Source: Candidatus Ruminimicrobiellum caprinum
Lineage (GTDB): Bacteria > Elusimicrobiota > Endomicrobiia > Endomicrobiales > Endomicrobiaceae
Assembly: GCA_017413305.1 (NCBI GenBank)
Contig: JAFPUA010000033.1
Coordinates: 1 to 18,069, forward strand
Direction: 5' to 3'
Length of the DNA: 18,069 bases
Shown here: in pieces, positions 1 through 5,832 of the stretch
Layout of the letters: each line of letters starts with the position of its first letter
Numbering within the stretch: the first letter of the stretch is position 1
Position numbers and translations under genes: made by a program
The notes under the pieces: generated by a model
What the model was told of the DNA's origin: nothing
The model's input: only the letters and a program-made list of their open reading frames with translations
The model's database searches: none

Positions 1-508
1 AAATTACCGTCTTTGCATCTTTTATTTTCCCTGTTTTTATCATATCTATCGCTTTTTTAAACGGAACTATAATTTTTTCTACAAACTCATCTTCATCAGG
101 ATGAGTTTCTCCTGCGGTTAATCCTTCCGCAAGATAAATATAGAGTTCTTCATTTGAAAAAGTTGATGATGGAAAAAATGAAAGTATTTTGGTAATTTTC
201 TTTGCCGTATAGCCTGTTTCCTCTTTTAATTCTCTTTTCGCACAAGAAACAAGAGATTCTTTTTTGCTTTTATCTAATTTGCCTGCAGGTATTTCGTAAG
301 TTATTTTATCTACGGGATACCTGTATTGGCGAACCAGTACGATGTTATTTTTGTCGACAAACGGAACTATCGCAACTGCACCGGGATGATCGATATATTC
401 TCTGCCGGCCTTTTTCCCGTCGGGAAGAATTATTTCGTCAACACAGAAATCTATCGCTCTGCCTTTGTATATTTTGTTCTTTTTGCTTAATTTTTCTCTC
501 AATTTCAT
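1..508 (-). CDS. Nudix hydrolase, ADP-ribose pyrophosphatase-like (3' end cut by window edge)
   Basis: The reading frame opens at ATG 508-506 and stays open to base 1, about 169 codons, so only the last residues are missing. A GAAAGG ribosome-binding site lies just upstream. Visible features: an early strand ending in HPGAVAIVPF, then VRQYRYPV, then the Nudix helix GKLDK...CAKRELKEETGY (about residues 77-101), then FFPSSTFSNEELYIYLAEGL and a C-terminal IKTGKIKDAKT stretch. This order is typical of ADP-ribose/ADP-sugar pyrophosphatases (NudF type), which hydrolyse ADP-ribose to AMP and ribose 5-phosphate with Mg2+ bound by the REXXEE glutamates. The distance between the first Gly and first Glu of the box is two residues longer than the GX5EX7REUXEEXGU consensus. 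It begins 13 nt after the argS stop and is probably cotranscribed with pfkA and argS. Substrate is inferred from family resemblance only. Confidence 0.85.
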   Translation of the reverse strand, partial: MKLREKLSKKNKIYKGRAIDFCVDEIILPDGKKAGREYIDHPGAVAIVPFVDKNNIVLVRQYRYPVDKITYEIPAGKLDKSKKESLVSCAKRELKEETGYTAKKITKILSFFPSSTFSNEELYIYLAEGLTAGETHPDEDEFVEKIIVPFKKAIDMIKTGKIKDAKTVI

Positions 509-521
509 GTCGTTTTCCTTT

Positions 522-2162
522 CTACATTTTTTCCGGGGCAGAAACGCCCAGCAAAGACAACCCTACAGTTATAATTATTGATACTGCTTTCAATAACTGT
601 ATTCTTGCTTTTTCTAACTCTTTGTCCACGCCCAAAACTCTGCATTTTTCATAAAATCTGTGATAAATATCTGCGGTTTCCATTAAATATGTCGTCAAAT
701 GATGCGGACTTTTTGTCTTATCGCAAATAAGCAAAATATCTTCAAAAGATATCAATTTTTTTATTAAATCTCTTTCTTCTTTGCTAGAAAGTAACTTTAA
801 ATCAGCCGAAGATGTATCATCTTTATATTCTCTCAAAATAGACTGACACCTTGCATTGACATACTGAACATAAAACACAGGGTTTTCCGTAGTTTGTTTT
901 TTTGCCAATTCCAAATCGAATTCCAGAGGAGAATCTGGTGCTCTTAAAAGAAACGAGAACCTGCAAGCATCACTTCCCACTTCATCAATAACTTCTTTTA
1001 AAGTTATAAACTCTCCGCTTCTTGTGGACATTGCAACCGGCTGTCCGTTACGCATAAGAGAAACAAGCTGATATAAAATAACTTTCAACGCTTCTTTTTT
1101 CTGACCCAACATCTGTATAGCTGCCATAATTCTGGGAACATATCCGTGATGATCTGCACCCCACAAATTGATAACTTGAGCAAATTCTCTTTCATATTTG
1201 TTTTTATGATATGCTACATCAGAAGCAAGGTAAGTGTATCTGCCGTCGGTTCTTCTTAAAACTCTGTCTTTGTCATCCCCGTAAAGAGTAGATTTCAGCC
1301 ATAAAGCGCCTTCCTGTTCAAAGGCGAAATCTTTCTCTTTCAGAAATTCGCACACTTTGTCAACTTGTGTTTTACCTGCATCATCTTTTTCTGCGGCAAT
1401 TTTAGATTCGGAAAACCAACTGTCAAAACTCACTTTGAATTGTTCCAAATCTTTTTTTATCGTCTCTAAAATTCTTGTATGCGATTCTTTCTTAAAGTCT
1501 ATATCGTCAAAATTTTTGCCTTCGTTTATAAGCGCTTGTGCAATATCTTTTATATATTCACCTTTATACCCGTCGTCAAGAAAAGGAATATCTTCGCCTT
1601 TTAACTGTCTGTATCTTGTTTTTGTCGATTCGCCTAAAACATTCATTTGGTTACCGACATCGTTAAGATAATACTCTTTTACTACATTGTATCCCAAATG
1701 TTTTAGTATTCTTGCCAAGCTATCGCCGATGGCAGCTCCTCTTCCGTGCCCGATATGTAAAGGCCCTGTAGGATTGGCTGAAACAAACTCAACCATAATT
1801 TTATCTTTATTGATATTTTCCTGTTTGGCATAATTTTCTTTTTTATCAAGAATTTTGTTAAGTTCTTTATTCAAATAATCTTCGGTAAAATGGATATTGA
1901 TAAAACCTGCACCAGCAATTTCTGCAGACTGTACAATATCAGAAAATTCTTTTTTAATTATTTCAATAAGTTCGACAGCAACATTTCTCGGGTTAGTTTT
2001 GATTTTTTTTGCCATAACCATTGCAGCATTAAGCGCGAGGTCTGCATTTATATTTTTAGGAGGAATTTCCGCCATAAAAGAAATTTCTTCTTCAAGACCT
2101 TTTGTTTTTGCAAAACTATTTACCGTATTTTTCAGTCGCTGTTCAAAATTAAATTTCAACAT
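522..2162 (-). CDS. argS: Arginyl-tRNA synthetase
   Basis: A 546-residue class I aminoacyl-tRNA synthetase that charges tRNA-Arg with arginine using ATP in the cytoplasm. The N-terminal part (residues 1-100) resembles the additional domain that reads the tRNA D-loop. The class I signature HIGH lies at 136-139 in NPTGPLHIGHGRG. The KMSKS-loop position carries MSTRSG (378-383), the degenerate form usual for ArgRS, whose catalytic lysine is often displaced. LWGADHHGYVPR (about 333-344) is the conserved catalytic-core segment, and the C-terminal about 150 residues look like the helical DALR anticodon-binding domain. Length is normal (family about 550-580). The start is supported by AAGGGAAA about 7 nt upstream. 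It lies 36 nt after pfkA and 13 nt before the Nudix gene, on the same strand, with no terminator visible between them. Confidence 0.97.
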   Translation of the reverse strand: MLKFNFEQRLKNTVNSFAKTKGLEEEISFMAEIPPKNINADLALNAAMVMAKKIKTNPRNVAVELIEIIKKEFSDIVQSAEIAGAGFINIHFTEDYLNKELNKILDKKENYAKQENINKDKIMVEFVSANPTGPLHIGHGRGAAIGDSLARILKHLGYNVVKEYYLNDVGNQMNVLGESTKTRYRQLKGEDIPFLDDGYKGEYIKDIAQALINEGKNFDDIDFKKESHTRILETIKKDLEQFKVSFDSWFSESKIAAEKDDAGKTQVDKVCEFLKEKDFAFEQEGALWLKSTLYGDDKDRVLRRTDGRYTYLASDVAYHKNKYEREFAQVINLWGADHHGYVPRIMAAIQMLGQKKEALKVILYQLVSLMRNGQPVAMSTRSGEFITLKEVIDEVGSDACRFSFLLRAPDSPLEFDLELAKKQTTENPVFYVQYVNARCQSILREYKDDTSSADLKLLSSKEERDLIKKLISFEDILLICDKTKSPHHLTTYLMETADIYHRFYEKCRVLGVDKELEKARIQLLKAVSIIITVGLSLLGVSAPEKM

Positions 2163-2198
2163 TTATTTTCCCTTAAAAACTGTTTTGTTTGAAGTTTA

Positions 2199-3163
2199 CT
2201 ATATAGAAAGTTTCTGTAAAAGCTTATAATCTTCAATATTAAACTCTTTTTTCATTTTTGGTATTTTTTCAAACGGAGTAAGTTTTATTCTGCCTTTTTC
2301 TATTCCAACAAGAACATTAGTTTGGTCTTCCTTTAACAATTGTATAGCCTGTGCACCAAAGACTGAAGCTAAAATTCTTTCTCTTGCGGTAGGAGTTCCG
2401 CCTCTTTGAATATAACCTAAATTGCTTACTCTTACATCAAGACCTGTTTTGTCCGCTATCTGTTTACCGAACTCAAACGAATTTCCGCAACCTTCGGCAT
2501 AAGCAACTATCAAAGATTTCTTACCTGTTGAGCTTGCATATCTGAATTTGTCACAAAGTTCGTCAATATCGGGTTTAACTTCCGGAACTATTATCACTTC
2601 AGCTCCTGCAGCCATTCCTACAGCCAAAGTTAAAAATCCATGATGTCTGCCCATTATCTCTACAACAAATATTCTGTCATGACTTTGTGCCGTGTCTCTG
2701 ATTTTATCTATTGCTTCAACTGCGGTATTAAGTGCAGTATCATAGCCAATAGTCTCTTCCGTACCTACAACATCGTTGTCTATCGTTGCAGGAAGGTTTA
2801 CAACTTTTATACCGTGTTTGCTGATAGAAGTTCCTGCAGCAAGAGAACCATCTCCGCCTATAACAACAAGTCCGTCAATTTTTAAATCTTTTAAAATTTT
2901 TATAGCTTTGTTCATGCCGACTTCTGTTTTAAGTTCGGGACATCTGCCTGTTCTTAAAATAGTTCCGCCCTGATTAATAATTCCGCTGACGGATCTGGCA
3001 TCCATATTTATATAGTCTCCGTCCAAAAGACCGCCGAAAGCTCTCTTAAAGCCAACCATTTCAAATCCAAAAAAAATCCCCGTTCTTACTACTGCTCTGA
3101 CGGCAGCATTCATTCCGGGAGCATCGCCGCCTGCTGTTATTATACCGATTCTTTTTTTGCCAT
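2199..3163 (-). CDS. pfkA: 6-phosphofructokinase, ATP-dependent (start codon out of frame)
   Basis: Phosphorylates fructose 6-phosphate to fructose 1,6-bisphosphate in glycolysis. The body of the protein is intact: GGDAPG nucleotide loop, VVIGGDGS, PATIDNDVVGTEETIGYDTA with the catalytic aspartate, MGRHHGFLTLA, and LGYIQRGGTPTARER near the C-terminus. The fourth residue of GGDGS is Gly, the ATP-type residue; pyrophosphate-dependent enzymes have Asp there and usually Lys where this protein has Ala in PATIDND. The conserved GGDAPG is encoded upstream of the first in-frame ATG (3113-3111). The only well-placed start, ATG 3163-3161 with AAGGAG 6 nt upstream, is one base out of frame because a run of seven A follows (3158-3152); eight A would give a 321-residue protein beginning MAKKRIGIITAGGDAPG, the normal size. 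The coordinates given include that start and therefore one apparent frameshift. Without it, an ORF from 3113 would lack the ATP loop. Confidence 0.88.
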
Positions 3164-3169
3164 TTTTGT

Positions 3170-3175
3170 CTCCTT
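3170..3175 (-). promoter_or_regulatory. Shine-Dalgarno of pfkA
   Basis: AAGGAG, 6 nt before ATG 3163-3161. It fixes initiation at that ATG and not at the later in-frame ATG 3113, which has no such site. This is what makes the seven-A frame problem real and not a mis-chosen start. Confidence 0.8.
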
Positions 3176-3274
3176 ATTGTGACTTATCTTTTGAATTTAT
3201 AAACACCATTATTTTACAAAAATATTGAAAAAATTTAAAGTAAAATTTGATTTTTATTGCATATAAAGAAAGGT

Positions 3275-3301
3275 GGCTAGGAGTCATAGCATCTCCTAGC
3301 C
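3275..3301 (-). promoter_or_regulatory. Perfect 9-bp hairpin in the pfkA leader, possible attenuator
   Basis: Arms GGCTAGGAG (3275-3283) and CTCCTAGCC (3293-3301) pair perfectly around a 9-nt loop. Read on the minus strand, the stem is followed by ACCTTTCTTTATAT, a broken U-rich tail, so it could be a weak intrinsic terminator or attenuator about 70 nt downstream of the predicted pfkA transcription start and about 110 nt before its start codon. Alternatively it ends a short RNA of about 105 nt. Read on the plus strand it precedes the prepilin-leader mini-ORF and hides an AGGAG in its stem. I do not recognise it as a known riboswitch. Confidence 0.5.
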
Positions 3302-3314
3302 TAATGAAAAGATA

Positions 3315-3377
3315 ATGAAAGTAAAGAAAGGTTTTACCTTAGTAGAGTTGGTTGCCTTCTTTGGTCTTTCAATTTAA
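3315..3377 (+). pseudogene. Orphan prepilin-leader mini-ORF (20 codons), probable type IV pilin remnant
   Basis: ATG 3315-3317 to TAA 3375-3377 encodes a 20-residue peptide: a basic start (MKVKKG), then FTLVELV, then a short hydrophobic run AFFGLSI. KKGFTLVEL is the canonical type IV prepilin peptidase site, cleaved after Gly, with Glu at mature position 5, so the match is not random hydrophobic sequence. The stop comes well before a full transmembrane helix is completed and no pilin-like frame continues after it. The intact pilin at 5367 shares the KGFTLVEL block. No good Shine-Dalgarno site is next to this ATG; an AGGAG sits 31 nt upstream inside a hairpin. A U-tailed stem-loop begins in its 3' half. 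Most likely a truncated pilin gene; a genuine small peptide or a chance match cannot be excluded. Confidence 0.45.
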
Positions 3378-3414
3378 TTATACCAAAAATTTTATTTTTT
3401 GGCAACCCTTTTTT
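3350..3414 (+). terminator. Putative plus-strand intrinsic terminator
   Basis: GGTTGCC (3350-3356) pairs with GGCAACC (3401-3407), followed by C and six T (3409-3414) and more T-rich sequence. The loop is long but holds an inner pair, TTTGGT (3360-3365) with ACCAAA (3382-3387). On the minus strand the same stem lacks a U-tail, so it would stop plus-strand transcription, such as from the mini-ORF, before it runs into the OmpA-like gene. It overlaps the minus-strand pfkA promoter. Confidence 0.4.
3377..3405 (-). promoter_or_regulatory. Sigma70-type promoter for the pfkA-argS-Nudix operon
   Basis: On the minus strand TTGCCA (3405-3400) and TATAAT (3382-3377) are separated by exactly 17 nt. This is one mismatch from the consensus -35 and a perfect -10. 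Predicted start of transcription is near 3370, giving a leader of about 205 nt before pfkA. The promoter starts 8 nt after the stop codon of the upstream OmpA-like gene. Confidence 0.75.
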
Positions 3415-4099
3415 ATTTCATTTTAAAAATCATCTCGGTTCTTCTGTTCTGCGCGCGACCTTCCGCGGTAGAATTGTCTGCTATAGGCTTAGATGCACCT
3501 GCACCTTCTGTTGTAATCCTGTCTTGGCTGACACCTTTGTTTACAAGATATTTCTTAACGGACTTTGCTCTTCTTTCAGATAATTCCTGATTGTAAGAAG
3601 CTTTTCCTATGCTATCGGTATGACCTTCAACTTTTAAAGTAACATCGGAATGTGTTTTTAAAAATTCTGCAACTGCGTCCAATCCTTCGTAGCTGTCCTT
3701 AGATATAACATCCGAATTAAAATCGAACAAGCCTTTCTTTGCAATTTTTTCAAAATCTATTTTTATTTCATTGTTTTCATTTACTTCTGCATTTTCAAGC
3801 GCATTTGTTATTTTTGCAGAATCACTTAAAGCTATCGCCATTTCGTTAGACATTTCTTCACTGTTATCAGGTTTGATACCTTCTAACGGTTCCGGCGGAA
3901 CAGGAGCTTCATTGCTGAGAGCTGCTGCAAGTTCATCGGAAAGCTGAGGAGCTTCCTCTGCCGAATCTTGTTCAGTTTCTTCTTGAGCTGCCGCAGAAAC
4001 ATCGGCGCACACACATCTATCAGGACGCGCATATTTTGTTCCGCAAGCTGATATAAATAATGCAACAAACAACATCAAAAGTAAACTTAAATATTTCAT
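3413..4099 (-). CDS. OmpA-family peptidoglycan-associated lipoprotein
   Basis: A 228-residue protein with a lipoprotein signal peptide: MKY, a hydrophobic core, then lipobox ISAC with Cys19 as the lipidated residue. Residues about 30-110 are acidic, Ala/Glu/Pro-rich and low complexity, probably a flexible periplasmic linker. The C-terminal about 110 residues form an OmpA-like domain: FDFNSDVIS, VEGHTDSIG, YNQELSERRAKSVKKYLVNKG, ITTEGAGASKPIADN and AQNRRTEM. The Asp of GHTDSIG and the Arg of NRR are the residues that bind meso-DAP in this family, consistent with the mDAP-type MurE in the window. Expected role: anchoring the outer membrane to peptidoglycan, as Pal does, but no tol genes are nearby so I give no symbol. 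AAGGAG lies about 10 nt before the start. It follows the barrel gene by 25 nt and is likely cotranscribed with it. Confidence 0.88.
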   Translation of the reverse strand: MKYLSLLLMLFVALFISACGTKYARPDRCVCADVSAAAQEETEQDSAEEAPQLSDELAAALSNEAPVPPEPLEGIKPDNSEEMSNEMAIALSDSAKITNALENAEVNENNEIKIDFEKIAKKGLFDFNSDVISKDSYEGLDAVAEFLKTHSDVTLKVEGHTDSIGKASYNQELSERRAKSVKKYLVNKGVSQDRITTEGAGASKPIADNSTAEGRAQNRRTEMIFKMK

Positions 4100-4124
4100 A
4101 ATATTTTAACTCCTTAAATTAATT

Positions 4125-5120
4125 TTAAAATTTGAATTCCAATCCTGCATTAAGCATCCAACCGTCTCTTCCAGAAAAAGTTTTGTTTACTTTACAATGT
4201 AATACGGTATATCCCCATATCTTTTCTACTCCCAAACCCAAAAGAGAAAAGTTCGAATAGTAGTTATCATAATTATTTGCGTCATCTATTTTTACTTTCC
4301 CGTTTGAAGAAACTATAACATACTTTGCTTCTCCGGAAAGGATCCAACAACGACCCAAATTTTTTGCAGCTTTTACTCCGGGAGCTACGGAACAATTAAA
4401 ATAGTCGTCGGATTCAACTTTTGTTCCGTCAATATTAAACCCTTCCGATATATCAAAATCAGAATTAAAAACAATGTTCGGCTGAATTGTAAAACTTTTG
4501 TTGCTTAATTCAAAATTATATCCTGCTTTTAATGCTATACCTATACTTTGAGAATCAAAATCTTCTTCACTGCCGTTAGCTTCAACTTTAGTTTTTCTTA
4601 AACCGAAATCTGCTACTGCACCGAAAAACAATTTGTTTATGTACCAGTTTGCTCTTGCACCGATATATCCGCCGTTAAGTCTGGCTTTTTCGGATTTATC
4701 AAGTGTTCCTTCCGTATAAGCTGCAAACAATCCGTATGTTGCATCAAAATTATCTGTATATTTTCTGTCGGTATCTATACCTAAAAGCACACCGTAATAG
4801 TCCGTATCAAAGTTTTTATAACCGAAATCAACTTTCTCTTTCCCGTAAAGACCTTTAATCCACATCGTTGCGCCTGTTCTGTCTTCTACATCGCCTGCAG
4901 GATATTTGCTTACTTTTGCATTTGAGGAAGACTCACTTTCAGTTCCCTGTTTCTGAAAAAAAGTATAATTTCCTGAATTATTAAAAACAGCTTCTGCTAT
5001 TTCTTGAGTAAAAAGACTCGTTCCGCCTGTTGCTACCGCTGCAAATCTTCCGTCGATAGCAGCAAAAGCTTGTCCTGCAATCAGCAATATTGCACTGCAC
5101 GCCATAACTACTTTTTTCAT
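4125..5120 (-). CDS. Outer-membrane beta-barrel protein, autotransporter-domain-like
   Basis: The frame is open from ATG 5144, but the start at 5120 is preferred: it has GGAGGG 4-5 nt upstream and gives a proper signal peptide (MKKVV, hydrophobic core, AFA cleavage near residue 20). The mature protein is about 311 residues. From about residue 80 it shows alternating amphipathic strands rich in Tyr, Gly and Asp (for example ATMWIKGLYGKEKVDF, YYGVLLGIDTDRKY, GGYIGARANWYINKLFFGAV), and it ends in Phe (LEFKF), the usual C-terminal signal of Gram-negative outer-membrane barrels. The pattern resembles autotransporter beta-domains, but there is almost no passenger (about 60 residues), so it may be a plain barrel. 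Ligand and function are unknown. It lies 31 nt after tRNA-Ser and 25 nt before the OmpA-like lipoprotein gene. Confidence 0.8.
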   Translation of the reverse strand: MKKVVMACSAILLIAGQAFAAIDGRFAAVATGGTSLFTQEIAEAVFNNSGNYTFFQKQGTESESSSNAKVSKYPAGDVEDRTGATMWIKGLYGKEKVDFGYKNFDTDYYGVLLGIDTDRKYTDNFDATYGLFAAYTEGTLDKSEKARLNGGYIGARANWYINKLFFGAVADFGLRKTKVEANGSEEDFDSQSIGIALKAGYNFELSNKSFTIQPNIVFNSDFDISEGFNIDGTKVESDDYFNCSVAPGVKAAKNLGRCWILSGEAKYVIVSSNGKVKIDDANNYDNYYSNFSLLGLGVEKIWGYTVLHCKVNKTFSGRDGWMLNAGLEFKF

Positions 5121-5151
5121 ATTCCCTCCAAAATATATTATCATTGTAAAA

Positions 5152-5238
5152 CGGAGAGAAAGGGATTCGAACCCTTGTTACCGTTTCCGATAAACAGTCT
5201 TTCCAGGACTGCGCCTTCAACCACTCGGCCATCTCTCC
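5152..5238 (-). tRNA. tRNA-Ser (anticodon GGA)
   Basis: An 87-nt type II tRNA. The 5' acceptor arm GGAGAGA pairs with TCTCTCC, followed by discriminator G. The anticodon stem CAGTC/GACTG encloses loop CTGGAAA, giving anticodon GGA, which reads UCC and UCU. The long variable arm TTATCG-GAAA-CGGTAA (6 bp) is typical of tRNA-Ser. The T-arm is AAGGG TTCGAAT CCCTT. CCA is not encoded. The barrel-protein ATG is only 31 nt beyond the 3' end, with no terminator between. Confidence 0.97.
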
Positions 5239-5267
5239 AAAGTTTATACAAAATTAAGTTGCCGTAG

Positions 5268-5297
5268 ATTATATAAAATTTTTGCTACAAATTTCAA
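5268..5297 (-). promoter_or_regulatory. Promoter for tRNA-Ser and downstream outer-membrane genes
   Basis: On the minus strand TTGAAA (5297-5292) and TATAAT (5273-5268) are separated by 18 nt. Transcription would start near 5261, about 22 nt before the tRNA 5' end. It is the only good promoter upstream of the tRNA, the barrel gene and the OmpA-like gene. Confidence 0.65.
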
Positions 5298-5327
5298 CAA
5301 AAAAATAACTTGTTACATTTTTTGTTA

Positions 5328-5357
5328 TTGACAATTCATACTGTTTTTAGGTATAAT
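5328..5357 (+). promoter_or_regulatory. Consensus sigma70 promoter of the pilin gene
   Basis: TTGACA (5328-5333) and TATAAT (5352-5357), both perfect consensus, 18-nt spacer. Predicted transcription start at about 5364-5366, immediately before the pilin ATG at 5367. It is divergent from the tRNA-Ser promoter, with 30 nt between the two -35 boxes. Confidence 0.8.
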
Positions 5358-5366
5358 ATATGTAAT

Positions 5367-5756
5367 ATGATAAGAGAGCATAAAGGCTTTACACTCGTAG
5401 AACTTATAATAGTTATAGTCATCATAGGAATACTTACCATTGTAGCTGTTCCTATATTCAGCGGCTATATCAAAAAAGCCAAACAAACAGAAGCAAAGAC
5501 TCTTCTCAATCAGATAGGAACTTTTGAAAAAGTTTATCATGTAGAACATTCCACATTTTACACAAGCCCTACAACAAATTTTGACAGGTTTATGAATATC
5601 GACGCAAGAAATAACAGCTATTTCACGGCTTATTATGTTAATGCGGATTTATACAATTTCTCCGCAGTAGCTGTTCATACAGAGCCTTTAACTTTAACCG
5701 GTTCTCTGACCGGTCCTTCATCGTTTATTTACTACGATACCACTAATAACAATTAA
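5367..5756 (+). CDS. Type IV pilin-like protein (PilE/PilA or pseudopilin family)
   Basis: A 129-residue protein with a short basic leader (MIREHKG), the prepilin peptidase site G/FTLVEL with Glu5 of the mature chain, and a hydrophobic N-terminal helix IIVIVIIGILTIVAVPIF running into SGYIKKAKQTEAKTLLNQIGTFEKVY. This is the standard N-terminal methylation and assembly helix of type IV pilins and type II secretion pseudopilins. The C-terminal head (about 70 residues) is rich in Thr, Ser, Asn and aromatics, has no cysteines and cannot be assigned further. The frame is open upstream to 5310, but those codons overlap the promoter, so ATG 5367 is chosen; it has no Shine-Dalgarno site and almost no leader. 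It stands alone, the only intact plus-strand gene here, with no assembly ATPase or prepilin peptidase nearby. It could serve in pili, secretion or DNA uptake. Confidence 0.88.
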   Translation: MIREHKGFTLVELIIVIVIIGILTIVAVPIFSGYIKKAKQTEAKTLLNQIGTFEKVYHVEHSTFYTSPTTNFDRFMNIDARNNSYFTAYYVNADLYNFSAVAVHTEPLTLTGSLTGPSSFIYYDTTNNN

Positions 5757-5798
5757 TAGAAAATCACAATTATACTGAATATTTTGAGTTTGTTTTTT

Positions 5799-5832
5799 GT
5801 TACGCATTACTATTTACAAAATGCTGCGTAAC
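5799..5832 (+). terminator. Hairpin between convergent pilin and surE genes
   Basis: GTTACGCA (5799-5806) pairs perfectly with TGCGTAAC (5825-5832) around an 18-nt loop. It lies 43 nt after the pilin stop and overlaps the 3' end of surE. The plus-strand tail TTTGTGTAGTTTGTTTG is only moderately T-rich; on the minus strand the tail is A-rich. A terminator for the pilin transcript is the likely role, but the quality is poor. Confidence 0.4.

Noticed and set aside
202..654. 150-codon plus-strand ORF
   Set aside because: It lies antisense to the Nudix gene and argS 3' end, has Cys/Phe/Leu-rich composition typical of a reversed AT-rich coding frame, and shows no motif.
5097..5108. Cys8 in the barrel protein signal peptide read as a lipobox (VMAC)
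   Set aside because: Too close to the N-terminus, with no preceding hydrophobic core; the AFA site near residue 20 is a better signal peptidase I site.
5120..5144. Longer start (ATG 5144) for the barrel protein
   Set aside because: It would add eight residues before a clean signal peptide and translate the GGAGGG ribosome-binding site.
5143..5172. TTCGAA-17-TACAAT as a separate promoter for the barrel gene
   Set aside because: The -35 is the invariant T-loop of the tRNA with only three matches to consensus, so it is probably chance.
4981..5267. ORFs of 83 and 87 codons crossing the tRNA-Ser gene on both strands
   Set aside because: They run through a fully formed tRNA and overlap the barrel gene's signal-peptide region; they are by-products of those features.
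5304..5329. AATAAC/GTTATT inverted repeat next to the pilin -35
   Set aside because: Six A/T-rich base pairs are expected by chance here; not enough to call an operator.
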